Shown piece after piece: positions 12,420 through 23,340 of a stretch of 64,000 nucleotides of DNA (the stretch's first letter is position 1; each line of letters begins with the position of its first letter). Source of the stretch: Astropecten irregularis (lineage: Eukaryota > Echinodermata > Asteroidea > Paxillosida > Astropectinidae); contig OZ020248.1 of the NCBI GenBank assembly GCA_963971285.1, forward strand, positions 5,146,001-5,210,000, given 5' to 3'. The notes under the pieces were generated by a model. That model was not told where the DNA came from. It saw only the letters and a program-made list of their open reading frames with translations, and did not search any database. Both the position numbers and the translations under genes were made by a program.

Positions 12420-12530
12420 TAAGTTCTTTGAAAAGTGAACAAAGAAAAAACTTACTGGAGCGGGATTCGAACCAGCGACCCTCGGAATACCGTACCGGTG
12501 CTCTTACCAACTGAGGTACCCAGCCCTATA
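12420..12530 (-). mobile_element. tRNA-derived SINE
   Basis: Read on the minus strand, 12526 to 12453 forms a tRNA-like head. It has an A-box-like CTCAGTTGGTAAGAGC and an excellent B box, GGTTCGAATCC. It is followed by TTTTTTCTTTGTTCACTTTT. The same arrangement recurs at 33911 (+), 36592 (-), 51582 (-) and 60531 (-). A functional tRNA gene is unlikely because head and tail recur together as a dispersed repeat and the anticodon arm is degenerate. Confidence 0.6.
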
Positions 12531-12743
12531 TGTTGGTTGTGTCCCTATAGTCAATTATGTTCGTTCATTTGGCAGTCAGAAGCCATCAAACCACACACAT
12601 ACTGCTATATCACAGGGATCATTTCATCGATACTCGCAGCAATGCTGCAACATGATAAACAGCACATGGTTGATCGCCCAAAGAGGATGCGGCTTTTTAA
12701 TCGATTTTTTTTTATAACAATCCAAAACTCAATCAATAAAAAG

Positions 12744-12916
12744 CAGGTTTGCGGTGACACCAATCTCTTCTGTGAGAATGCGTGGTTTAAGAACCGATGG
12801 TGCTACCTCTCAAAGTTCCAAACAGTTCTGCTTTGTTCGTCTTCATATTAAGGAGGTGGTTCTTCTCAGAACCACTCATTCTCACAGAAGAGATTACATG
12901 GTGTCATCGCAAACCT
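12744..12916. mobile_element. Hairpin MITE (AGGTTTGCGGTGACACC)
   Basis: AGGTTTGCGGTGACACCAAT followed by CTCTTCTGTGAGAATG at the left pairs with CATTCTCACAGAAGAGATTA and GGTGTCATCGCAAACCT at the right. The element is 173 bp and non-coding. Confidence 0.7.
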
Positions 12917-13321
12917 ACCTTCTTTTAGTAATTCCACCGTGCATAGCTTCAAGTCCTATTAATCCAAAATTCCAAAATATTTATAAATTGACCACTTCAC
13001 AACGGTTGACGTTAAAATGCATTTCAAAAACTGAAAACAGTTCATACACTGTAGTGTCCGTACAGGTCTTTAAGCAAAAATAAAACTATCTTAGACCGAG
13101 CGATAGAATAGTCATTTTATAGGCTCTGCTTACAAAAATCCAGAAATTTTTCATGCGCAAATCTTATGGCATAGGCCTATCTGAAGAATTTTGCATTGGG
13201 GACTAATTTAGGGCACTGCATTTTTATGGTTGAAAACATGATTTGCTTTTAATATGATTTGGTGAAAACTAACTCCAGAAAAAAGAAATGGAAAGAATAT
13301 TCAACCCTACCTATCCATGAT

Positions 13322-15315
13322 CTAAACAGAATCATCTTCCTGGATCACAGAACTGGTAGACTGCTTTGCTGGCTCGCTGGATGGCTTGCATACTGGTCTT
13401 CTGTAAAGGGGGAAAATACAAGAAAACTGCACGGTTAGATCTGTCCCACGCCCATATATGAATAGACAGACACCTCTCCTTTGGCAAACAAAGAAACAGA
13501 AATGTTCAATGGAACTGAAGGGGCACACCGAGGAAACGGGGTGGGAGGGGGGGGGGGATTTTAGTAATAATGCTGGATTTTGTCTCTAATGATCCATTTT
13601 CAGATTAAATCAATGCTCAACCGTAAATACAGAAAGCTTGACTGCTTTTAAAAGCAACTTTTTTTTTCTCCTGAAGAAAGCAGAGAATCGCCACTTAATG
13701 CTAAGCAGCCTTCATTGCCTTGATGGAGTTTCTTCCCAAGAACTTGAGTGGCAGGAATAAGCACACATATTCTAAAACTGAAAAGAGCTAGTAGCGTTGG
13801 GGGGAGGGGGAGGGGGAGGGGGAGGGGGAGGGGGAGGGGGAGGGTGCTGATAAGATATGGGGAATGCAAATGATCCTACCTCTGATGCATATTCAGGTCG
13901 GTTTTCTGTGAAAAGGCCTTGCCACAAACATCGCAGGCGAAGGGCTTTTCTCCAGTATGGTCACCTCGCTGTGTAAAAGATTTACTAGCGTCGCATTGGA
14001 ATGGTTTCTCTCCTGTGTGAACCCTCAGGTGCCTAAACAATTCCCGTCTCCTGGAGAATGCCTTGTCGCAGAGTCCACAAGCAAATGGTTTCTTTCCTGA
14101 GTGAACCCTTTGGTGCCTCAACAATTCCCGTCTGCTGGAGAAAGCCTTGTCGCAGAGTCCACAACCAAATGGCTTCTCTTCTGAATGAACCCTTTGGTGC
14201 CTCAACAAATGTTGTCTCCTGAAGAAAGCCTTGTCGCAGAGTCTACAAGCAAATGGCTTCTCTCCTGTGTGAACCCTCTGGTGCCTCAACAAATTCCCTT
14301 TCGAGGATAAAACCTTGTCGCAGAGTCCACAAGCAAATGGTTTCTCTCCAGTGCGACATGGCTGGTGCCTCAACAAATTCCCTCTCGAGGAGAAAGCCTT
14401 GTCGCAGTGTCCACAAGCAAATGGCTTCTCTCTAGTGTGACACCTCTGGTGCCTCAACATATTCCCTCTCGTGGAGAAAGCCTTGTCGCAGAGTCCACAA
14501 TTTAACAGTTTCTCTCCAGTGTGACCTGTCTGGTGTCTATACAAATCCTCTCTGCTGGAGAATGCCTTGTCGCAGAGTCTACAAGCAAATGGCTTCGCTC
14601 CTGTGTGAATGGTCTGATGCGCCATCAAAGAGCTGTGATAGGAAAAGGTTTTGCCACAGGTGTTACACGCGATCAACTTTTTTTTAGTGTGGGTGATACG
14701 GTGCGCAACCAAGTAACGTTTCAATAAAAAGGTTTTGTCACAAATGTCACAAGAGAACGGCTTCTCTCCCGTGTGGGTGTTTAACAGGCTTTCATCTGTG
14801 TGGATGTTATGGTGCGCAGCCAAGTAACGTTTCAGTGAAAAGGTTTTGCCACAAATGTCGCAAGCGAACGGCTTCTCTCCAGTGTGGGTGCTATAGTGCA
14901 TGACCATTGAAAATTTCCGTGAAAAGGTTTTGCAACAAATGTTGCAAGCGAACGGCTTCTCTCCAGTGTGGGTCCTATGGTGCTCGGCCAAAATACTTTT
15001 GGATGAAAAGGTTCTGCCACAAATGTCACAAGCCAATGACTTCTCACTACTGTTGGCTTGTGAATGTCTGATAATATCACGTTTCTGGGAAGAAGCTTTG
15101 TAAAGACTGACAAAACCAACTGGTTCCTTTCCAGTACTAGCGGGATGCTCCATCAAGGAACTACTGCACGTGAAAGCTCCATTAGAAATGTCATCAGTGA
15201 ACGTCTTCTCTTCAGTCTTCTGATGTTGCATCAAAGAGGTCTCTTGCTTATCAGGATTGTTGCAGTAGTTGTCAGTATTTCCTTCTGTTTGGGCTACGAT
15301 CGCTGCTATTTCCAT
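13322..15315 (-). CDS. C2H2 zinc-finger protein, paralogue A (two-exon coding region)
   Basis: A probable nuclear DNA-binding regulator. The coding exon spans 15315-13880 and the last exon 13400-13322, about 504 residues in all. I chose the ATG at 15315 (MEIAAIVAQTEGN) because this start is conserved in the paralogues, whereas the frame upstream runs into a candidate acceptor (TTTGTTATAG) and has no ATG. Residues 1-50 form the acidic N-terminal module. Residues 50-90 (CSSSLMEH...[12 protein letters not shown]) look like decayed fingers. About 14 fingers follow from residue 95, with TGEKPF linkers. Finger 8 has lost its last His (HQPCR), finger 13 is internally deleted, and finger 3 has a long linker ([15 protein letters not shown]). 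The exon ends ...MHQ AG|GTAGG; the last exon follows TTTACAG, gives RRPVCKPSSEP...IQEDDSV-stop and keeps frame. The intron is 479 bp. No frameshift was seen. Confidence 0.85.
13799..13844. repeat. (GGGGGA)n simple repeat
   Basis: About seven copies of GGGGGA lie in the last intron of ZNF paralogue A, just downstream of the donor in the gene's own direction. Polymorphic length is likely. Confidence 0.9.
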
Positions 15316-15601
15316 TTCAGAAGAGTCCTCACAACTCACAACGTATGAAGTGCTATACAAAGGGCTGCTGCTATAACAAAAACAGCAAGACCTATTGAAA
15401 TTGTCAATTACACTGGTCACTCACTATGCAGTGATTTTAACACAAAAACTGGGAGTCACTGTAGTCAATTTTAACAGGTTCACCTAAAACTGAATAATGT
15501 GTATTTAGGAACATTTTACTGACCCAACCAGATAAGTCGTAGACTGTTTAGAATACCTTCAAGCCGGCAATTATGTGAGTTATTTTTCTGAAAAAGAATT
15601 A

Positions 15602-17592
15602 TTAAGCAGGGCTACTGACAGTACAGCCTTCATTGCCTCTATGGAGATTCTTCTCAAGAACTTGAGCAACAGGAATTAAAACACTTTTATGTAAATTCTG
15701 AAAGAGCTTGTAAGTATTGTTTGTGAAAAGTTCTTGCCACAAACGTCGCAGACGAAGGGCTTTTCTCAAGTTTGAACCAAAGTTATAGTCGAGACCTTTA
15801 TGTCCGAGACCGAGACCGAGACAAGCTCTTTCGAGGGGGAGACTGAGACCAGCCCTACCAAGACCGAGACGCTGGTAGGTCGAGAACGAGACCAAAACCT
15901 AAAAAAAAAGGTCTGGAGACGGTCTTGAGACCTCCAACACTGGTTTTAACCCATTGATGCCTTACCAGGTCAACTCGCTGTGTGACAGATTTACCACATG
16001 TGTCGCAGGGAATGGTTTCTCTCCAGTGTGAACCCTCAGGTGCCTAAATAATTCCCGTCTCCTGAGAAAGCCTTGTCGCAGAGTCCACAAGCAAATGGCT
16101 TCTCTCCTGTGTGAACCCTTTGGTGCCTCAACAAATCCCGTCTCCTGGAGAAAGCCTTGTCGCAGAGTCCACAAGCAAATGGCTTCTCTCCTGTGTGAAC
16201 CCTCTGGTGCCTCAACAAATCCCGTCTCCTGGAGAAAGCCTTGTAGCAGAGTCCACAAGCAAATGGCTTCTATCCTGTGTGAACCCTCTAGTGCCTCAAC
16301 AGTTCCCGTCTCCTGGAGAAAGCCTTGTAGCAGAGTCCACAAGCAAATGGCTTCTATCCTGTGTGACACCGCTGGTGCCTCAACATATTCCCTCACGAGG
16401 AGAAAGCCTTGTCGCAAAGTCAACTAGCAAACGGTTTCTCTCCTGTGTGAACCCTTTGGTGCTTAAGCAAAGCCTGTCTCCTGCAGTAAGCCTTGTTGCA
16501 GAGTCCACAAGCAAATGGCTTCTATCCTGTGTGAACCCGCTGGTGCCTCAACAAATTCTCTCTCGAGGAGAAAGCCTTGTTGCAGAGTCCACAAGCAAAT
16601 GGCTTCTCTCATGTGTGAACCAGCAGGTGCTTAAACAAAGCCAGTCTCCTGCAGAAAGCCTTGTTGCAGAGTCCACAAGCATATGGCTTCTTTCCTGTGT
16701 GAATGGTCTGATGCTCGTTCAAAGAGCGATGATTAGAATAGGATTTTCCACAAGTTTCACAAGTGAATGACTTCTCTTTTATAGTGTGGGTGATACGGTG
16801 CGCGACCAAGTAACGTTTCAGTGAAAAGGTTTTGCCACAAATGTCGCAAGGGAACGGCCTTTCTCCCGTTTCGGTTGTTAACAGACTTTCATCTGTGTGG
16901 ATGTTACGGTGCGCAACCAAGTAACGTTTCAGTGGAAAGGTTTTGCCACAAATGTTGCAAGCGAACGGCCTCTCTCCAGTGTGGGTGCTATTGTGCAACT
17001 CCAAGGAACTTTTGTGTGAAAAGGCTTTGCCACAAATGTCACAAGCAAACGGCCTCTCTCCAGTGTGGATGCGACGGTGTGTGACCAAGGAATTTTTGTG
17101 TGAAAAGGTTTTGCCACAAATGTCACAAGCAAACGGCCTCTTTCCAGTGTGGGTGCTACGGTGTGTGACCAAAGAACTTTTGTGTAGAAAGGTTTTGCCA
17201 CAAAAGTCACAAGCAAACAACCCCTCTCTAGTATGGATGCTAGAACAGTGCTTGGTAAAGTAACATTTCCGTGAAAAGGTTCTGCCACAAATGTCACAAG
17301 CCAATGACGTCTCACTACTGTTGGCTTGTGAATGTCTGATAATATCACGTTTCTGGGAAGAAGCTTTGTAAAGACTGACACAATCAACTGGTTCCCTTCC
17401 AAAATTAGCACTAGCGTGATGCTTCATCAAGAAACTGCTGCACCTGAAAGCTCTATCAGAAATGTCATCAGTGAACGTCTTCTCTTCAGTTTTCTGATGT
17501 TGCATCAAAGAGGTTCCTTGCTTTTTATCAGGATTGTCACAAAAGACGTCAGCATTTTCTTCTGTTTTGGGTGCAATCGCAGCTAGTTCCAT
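15602..17592 (-). pseudogene. C2H2 zinc-finger paralogue C, decayed 3' half
   Basis: The 5' part is open from the conserved ATG at 17592 (MELAAIAPKTEEN) to a stop at 16609, encoding 327 residues with eight fingers. The stop is a TGA where the linker should read GGA (HT-stop-EKPFAC). Beyond it, recognisable fingers continue leftward to about 15962. They carry further TAG codons in linkers (VHTG-stop-KPFAC, for example near 16273, 16358 and 16523), frame changes and a damaged finger near 16422. A last finger ([13 protein letters not shown]) survives at about 15720-15775, cut off by a GAGACC-rich insertion. A deletion next to that finger removes the usual splice donor, and no last exon follows. 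The truncated product might still be made. The fingers correspond closely to those of paralogue D, so C and D are recent sisters. Confidence 0.75.
15779..15942. mobile_element. Degenerate GAGACC/GAGTCC repeat insertion in ZNF C
   Basis: About 165 bp of imperfect GAGACC/GAGACG hexamers (AGACCGAGACCGAGACAAGC), with a CCAACACTG end on the right resembling the CAGTGxTG terminus of the element at 20783. It separates the last finger of paralogue C from the rest of the array. The left terminus is not clear. Confidence 0.55.
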
Positions 17593-17699
17593 TTCATAAG
17601 AGTTGCTACAACTCACAACAAAAATTATACAAAGGGCTGCTGCTATAACAAACACAGCAATATCCAAAGGAATTGTCAATTATACTGGTCACTCACTAC

Positions 17700-18003
17700 A
17701 TCTAGACATTTTAACACAAAAAATGGGAGCCAAGGATGATGCTTGCAGTACTCAAATGTCAAGTGAAAATGTTCTGCAACAAATGTTGCAAATGAACAGC
17801 ATCTCTCAAGTGTGAGTCCTATGGCACTGGGCCAAGTTACTTTTGCATGAAAAGGTTCTGCCACAAATGTCACAATCCAATGACTGGCTACTGTGGGCTT
17901 GTGAATGTCTGATACTATCACGTCTCTGGGAAGAAGCTTTTTCATGAGAGACACAATGAACTGTTCATTTCCAATATTAGCTCTATCGTGTCGCAGGGGA
18001 AGG
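17700..18003 (-). pseudogene. ZNF fragment fused to paralogue D
   Basis: Minus-strand remnants of a ZNF N-terminal region. A decayed SSQKRD(S/V)IRHSQAHSS-like stretch and first finger cover about 17,780-17,960; a relic of a second finger (CNICCRTFS-like, AACATTTGTTGCAGAACATT) lies near 17,775. They abut the 3' end of paralogue D at about 18,000 without a normal gene boundary. Stops and frame changes are frequent. It appears to be the junction of an old duplication. Confidence 0.55.
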
Positions 18004-19206
18004 GTTTCTCTCCAATGTAAAAGTTCAGGTGCCTAAACAAATCCCCTCTATAGGAGAATGCCTTGTCTCAGAGTCCACAAGCAAATGGCTTCTCTCCTGT
18101 GTGAACGGTCTGGTGCCTCAACAAATTCCATCTCGAGGAGAAAGCCTTGTCGCAGAGTCCACAAGCAAATGGCTTCTCTCCTGTGTGAACCCGCTGGTGG
18201 CTCAACAAATTCCCTCTCGAGGAGAAAGCCTTGTCGCAGAGTCCACAAGCAAATGGCTTCTCTCCTGTGTGAACCCTCAGGTGCTTAAACAAAGCCTTTC
18301 TCCAGGAGAAAACCTTGTCGCAGAGTCCACAAGCATATGGCTTCTTTCCTGTGTGAATGGTCTGATGCTCGTTCAAAGAGCGATGATTAGAATAGGATTT
18401 TCCACAAGTTTCACAAGTGAATGACTTTTCTTTTATAGTGTGGGTGATACGGTGCGCGACCAAGTAACGTTTCAGTGAAAAGGTTTTGCCACAAATGTCG
18501 CAAGGGAACGGCCTTTTTCCCGCTTCGGTTGTTAACAGACTTTCATCTGTGTGGATGTTACGGTGTGCAACCAAGTAATGTTTCAGTGAAAAGGTTTTGC
18601 CACAAATGTTGCAAGCGAACGGCCTCTCTCCAGTGTGGATGCTATGGTGCATGACCAATGAAGATTTCCGTGAAAAGGTTTTGCCACAAATGTCGCAAGC
18701 AGGCCTCTCTCCAGTGTGGATGCTACTGTGCATAACCAAGGAATTTTTGTGTGAATATGTTTTGCCACAAATGTCACAAGCAAACGGCCTCTTTCCAGTG
18801 TGGGTGCTACGGTGTGTGACCAAAGAACTTTTGTGTGGAAAGGTTTTGCCACAAAAGTCACAAGCAAACAACCCCTCTCTAGTATGGATGCTAGAACAGT
18901 GCTGGGTAAAGTAAAATTTCCGTGAAAAGGTTCTGCCACAAATGTCACAAGCCAACCTACTGTTGGCTTGTGAATGTCTGATAATATCACGTTTCTGGGA
19001 AGAAGCTTTGTAAAGACTGACACAATCAACTGGTTCCTTTCCAGTACTAGCGGGATGCTCCATCAAGGAACTACTGCACGTGAAAGTGAACGTCTTCTCT
19101 TCAGTCTTCTGATGTTGCATCAAAGAGGTCCCTTGCTTATCAGGATTGTTGCAGGAGTCAGCATATCCTTCTGTTTTGGCTACGATCGCTGCTACTGTAT
19201 GTCCAT
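18000..19206 (-). pseudogene. C2H2 zinc-finger paralogue D, broken at both ends
   Basis: The conserved start region is present (ATG at 19206), but a short insertion (ATACAG) brings in an in-frame TAG after four codons, and part of the N-terminal module is missing. A frame is open from the ATG at 19120 to 18068, giving ten complete fingers plus the start of an eleventh (PFACGL-stop). There TGC for the second zinc-ligand Cys has become TGA. Finger sequences continue left of the stop to about 18,000 and then join unrelated ZNF remnants. Fingers 1-7 nearly match those of paralogue C. The linker [15 protein letters not shown] after finger 5 is the same odd linker seen in A and C. It has no last exon. 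A truncated protein is possible but I would not rely on it. Confidence 0.7.
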
Positions 19207-19439
19207 TTCAGAAGAGTCGTCACAACTCACAACGTATGAAGTATTATACAAAGGGCTGCTGCTATAACATTAACAAGCACAGCAAGATCCATAGAAATTG
19301 TCAATTATACTGGTCGCTCACTATATAGCGATTTTAACACAGAAATTGGGAGCCAAGAATGATGATCGGTGCAGTAAAATGTTTAAAACAGCGGTGTCCG
19401 TTGGGAGTGTCATTCCACTGCAATGCCATTTCAATGTTT

Positions 19440-19656
19440 GGTAATTAGAAGATTGACTTCCTTGCTCTAACGACACAAATAACTTCAGGGCTTCATAGCA
19501 CAGACTCATTAGCGAGTCAACCATTCTTATGATGACAGTTCTGATTCACTTCCATGGCTGCTGAATTCTATCAATCATCATGGTTCCTGTTGATGCAAGA
19601 TTGAATGTCTGGACAGAGAGATCATCTAAATCGAGCTGACGGTCTTGCTATCACTC
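19440..19656 (-). other. Candidate 5' leader exon upstream of ZNF D
   Basis: The sequence after ATTTGTTTCAG at 19657 on the minus strand (AGTGATAGCAAGACCGTCAG...) is strongly conserved upstream of D, F and G, and in fused form upstream of B. It starts with an acceptor-like pyrimidine tract, has no long open frame and contains short ATGs. It is best read as a non-coding 5' exon. The donor end is uncertain. Confidence 0.35.
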
Positions 19657-19746
19657 TGAAACAAATTGAAACAGATTACAAAAAAATGATTTAGCATTGT
19701 TGACACAGAGATCCAAGACTGAGCAACATATTGGCAAACAACAGAC

Positions 19747-20422
19747 CCAGTAACTGGGGGCCAGCGCTGAATTCCCTTTTCTTTTCTTTTTTGGGGGGGG
19801 GGGGGGTCGACGGTTAGTCTAGCACCCAAGAAAATCCCATAGAATTCCATAGAAATTTTGCACACAGAAAAAAATTGTACTTCACGGTACTTGCGCTGAA
19901 AATGTCTGCAAATGATAACAAAGACATCACAATTTGGCTTGAAAATCACTCCATCTCTTCTCCGAATGTCAGGGATGAAATGCAGCATTTATTTCTGCTC
20001 ACAAATAACAATCATTCTGTGTGATATCACACGAAAATCCAAATGATCATTTCGGACTTTTTCGGAGCGTCCGCCATCTTGGTTGTCATGAGTGTGTGTG
20101 GCAGAGAACCACACAAAGATGGCGGATGCTCCAAAATGACTCGAAATGATCGTCTGGTTTTTCATCGAAAAAAAAAACAATTTTCATCACACAGAATGAT
20201 GGTGAGCACAATTAAAGACCTGCATTTCATCATTCACATTCGGAGACAATATTGAGTGCCGGTTTTTCAAGCCAATTTGTGATGTCTTTTTTTCATTTGG
20301 GGAAATTTTTCAGTGCAAGTACCATGATTTTTTTCTGTGTTCAAAATAATTAACTCTATTGAATTCTCTGGGGCAGTAGATTGACCATCGACCATGACCA
20401 GTGCCCCAGTTAGTGCTGGGCA
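19747..20422. mobile_element. Large palindromic MITE
   Basis: About 675 bp that folds on itself around position 20,093. Left-arm words CCCAGTAACTGGGG, CACACAGAAAAAAATTGTAC, GACATCACAATTTGGCTTGA and ATCATTCTGTGTGAT have inverted partners on the right (ATCACACAGAATGATGG, TCAAGCCAATTTGTGATGTC, CCATGATTTTTTTCTGTG, CCCCAGTTAGTGCTGGG). The arms have several mismatches and indels. There is no coding sequence. Confidence 0.7.
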
Positions 20423-20782
20423 AAATCGGGTAATTTCATATCCGGTTTATTTATGGATTGCAAAAAAAAAATCAGAATCAGGTTAACAGTTAACCTCACA
20501 TGCAACATGAGTGACATGTGCGATTTATGGTACATATATATACGTCTTCTTCAATATGATAAATTTTGCTTTTGGAATGCTTGTTACCACCATGTGTTAT
20601 TTCTTAGATTAAGTATTTAGATCAAGTACACAATGTTCCTTTTAGATCAAGTATGTGAAAAGCGTGTTTCTACTGCAACTGTAAAATGGACCGTTTACAC
20701 TTTTTGGGTTGTTGAGCATTGAGCCAAATGAAATGTTCACCCCCTTTTTTTTCATAAAAATTCCAGCACTAGTCCCAGTTAC

Positions 20783-21352
20783 CAGTGCTGTGTCCGAGTC
20801 CGGTCAGTCTGAGTCCGAGTCCAATAGCGCTCCGCACAAACGCTAAAAATAGCACCGGATCTCTGACAAACATTGCAACCACGCACGTGTGTGGGTGTGC
20901 CCGTCCATGTACACTACGCGTGTTAGACAATGTTTGTCTGACAGCCGGGGATTTTGTGACGTCAATAGTGCGGAGCGCTATTCAACCCCATTCCAGGAGG
21001 AGACCGAGTCCCAGACCAAGACCGAGACAACACACCCGAGTCCGAGTCCGTGGGTCAATTGCAAAAACGAGACTGCACAAGCATAACAGATGTATGAGGA
21101 TCAAGAAAAAAAATAATTCAGGCGAATTCACGATCAAGGAGTCACGGTAGGTGCTGCAATGTTTCACTAAAATTTCATCTATCAATTTTTGTTTTCAAAA
21201 CCCAAATTTGCTGGACTCGACCCCGAGTCATCAAGTCACAGAGCTCGAGTCTGAGATCAAGTCCAAGTCTTGAACCTTCGAGTCCGAGTCCGAGACCAAG
21301 TCCATCAAAATCGATCTCGAGTCCAAGACCGGACTCAAGTCTCACAGCACTG
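20783..21352. mobile_element. hAT-like non-autonomous element with GAGTCC-repeat arms
   Basis: The termini are CAGTGCTGTG and CACAGCACTG. The flanking 8-mers CCAGTTAC (20775-20782) and CCAGTTTC (21353-21360) match at 7 of 8 positions, which is the target-duplication size of hAT transposons. The arms are imperfect GAGTCC/GAGACC hexamer repeats in opposite orientation. A separate 160-bp MITE is nested at 20823-20982. No transposase frame is present. Confidence 0.7.
20823..20982. mobile_element. MITE with AATAGCGCTCCGCAC inverted ends, nested copy
   Basis: It has a perfect 15-bp inverted terminal repeat: AATAGCGCTCCGCAC at the left and GTGCGGAGCGCTATT at the right. A second inner pair is CTCTGACAAACATTG / CAATGTTTGTCTGAC. 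It lies inside the element at 20783-21352; a free-standing copy is at 35591-35734. Confidence 0.8.
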
Positions 21353-21399
21353 CCAGTTTCCATGGTTACTGGGTCTAAGGCTATTCTTTAAGCAAAACA

Positions 21400-22730
21400 A
21401 ATAGACCTTAATGTTGAAAGTGAGAAATGAACTGACTCTCAACATGCAACCAACCTTACATGGGGAAGAATTCCACTGACAGCCATCACTTGTGCACAAG
21501 CCTATGGGACCAACAGAGGGCGTTATGACAAAAATGGTCACCGCAGCATTCAAAGTGTATCATTGTACTTTGTACTTGTAAGTTGTAGGTCAAAACACAC
21601 TGAAATTCTCACTTTAATTCAGATATGCTACCCCAGGCCCAGTGTTATAAACCAGAGACTGAAGTTCATTATGACTTGCATCCAATTCTCTTGGTCGGAC
21701 ATCCTGGGTTTTTTTTGGTCACTGAACAATGTTTGACAATGTGGCTGGAGTGAAAACAAGCATCATGTACATAATGTAGCACTAGTTGTAGCACTAATTG
21801 ATCCCAGTCCCCATGTCAGACCTAGGTTACTATCAACACAACTAAGCCGGTCTAAACATGGAGCTAGGAAGAGAAGAAGTGAGAACCAAGGCACTTCAAT
21901 TGTGCAATGATCGTCGCCGCATTCATGCAAGTTGCAACCGCAGGCTTTGTGTAAAATAGTAGTTATTATGCAAATTTATCATTGCGGTAGTCTGGCTGGG
22001 AGCTGGCTTGACCGGCACAGTGGAAAGGTCTAATTTCCTTGCGCGTGGAATATACAAACGTAGTGGACTCAACATGGCCAAAATGAAAAACTGACCGGAC
22101 TTTTCATCAATTGGCCATAGCTGGCTATGCATTTGTCATATACATACATACATGTACAATATTTTCTGTCTGGACATTATCTACAATTTAGCCTGACTCC
22201 TCATCGTAGGAAATCTCGGGTCAAGCCGCATAATGAAAAATGAAATTACCCTTTTAAGCATAATTGGTTTTCGCTAAATGTCAAGAAAAGACGACAAATT
22301 GCCGTTAAATGCCAGATTTCGATGGACGAAGCACCGATCGAAAAAAATTTTTATTGCGCATCATTCGTTTTTGCCATGTAAGCATGCAGGGGCTTTCAGT
22401 ATCAACTGTGCTTGCCATTTATATTTGGTTCGTTTGTTTTGTTACTCCAATTTGCAATTTCAGTTATGAACATGATGAACCATTTTGGGGGTTAGGCCTA
22501 CCACTACCAGGGAATTTCGGCGACCATCATTATCATATGATCGACTGCGGTTGTGTTATGTAACAGGCATATGGCCGGCCGTAGTACTTTTCCAACAGGG
22601 CTTACTTATATTGGGCGATTAGTGATTGGATTAGTGATAGGTTGCACTTGCAGTTCGAACTCCTTCTCTTCCGGTTTCCTAGCCCGACCATGGTGATGGT
22701 CATGTAGCACAATCATTGATCAATGGCAAT
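21400..22730. other. Non-coding stretch
   Basis: No exon, RNA gene or clear repeat boundary is seen. A block at 21,475-21,640 (ACTGACAGCCATCACTTGTG, GGGACCAACAGAGGGCG) recurs at 29,915-30,070 and in diverged form at 47,870-47,960. It therefore belongs to the old duplicated flank of the ZNF genes. Confidence 0.45.
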
Positions 22731-22745
22731 GTGCTGTGTAGGGGC

Positions 22746-23107
22746 TCGCCCCACTAGTGTGGCACGAATTTTCGCTCAAGCCCCTCCATCCTTAGCCACA
22801 CGTCCAACCGCCCGATATACGGGGATATGTTCGGCTCTGGTGCGCACCCTCTTGTCATCACATTTCACACACTTTCTACATATACACAAATGTTCCTTAG
22901 TATCTCATCTTTCCAATGATATATTATTCGAATGATTTCAATCTTGTATTCATCTATTTTTCAGTCATTCACTGGTGCTACACCAGCGAGTTTAATGGCG
23001 CGGGTCGCGCACCAGAGCCGAACATATCCCCCGTATATCAGGCGGTTGGACGTGTGGCTAAGGATGGAGCGGCTTGAGCGAAAATTCGTGCCACACTAGT
23101 GGGGCTA
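22746..23107. mobile_element. Mutator-like MITE with about 105-bp terminal inverted repeats
   Basis: Perfect 9-bp direct repeats TGTAGGGGC lie at 22737-22745 and 23108-23116. The arms are long: the left starts TCGCCCCACTAGTGTGGCAC and the right ends GTGCCACACTAGTGGGGCTA, matching for about 105 bp with few changes. Long inverted arms plus a 9-bp duplication are typical of Mutator-like elements. The 150-bp centre has no coding frame. Confidence 0.8.
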
Positions 23108-23340
23108 TGTAGGGGCCATAGAGCTATATTAAAATTACTAGAGCGCTAGCTCCGTGTAGAAAGTGATGCCTGCTGGGCGCATCCATGTTTGTGCACAAAC
23201 CTATAGAAAGCCCAAAATTGTGTACGTTTTTTGTACGTTCATTTGCATACTGCGTTGTGTTCTATACGGGTGCGTCATCGAAGCCAAATACGCCCAAAAT
23301 CCGACGCACCCTCGGTAAATGCGCATTTCATTTAGGACCG

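Noticed and set aside
12453-12526. A functional tRNA gene on the minus strand
   Set aside because: A and B boxes are good, but head plus tail recur as a dispersed SINE and the anticodon arm does not fold cleanly by eye.
13799-13844. CRISPR-like or regulatory array
   Set aside because: It is a plain (GGGGGA)n simple repeat in an intron of a eukaryotic gene.
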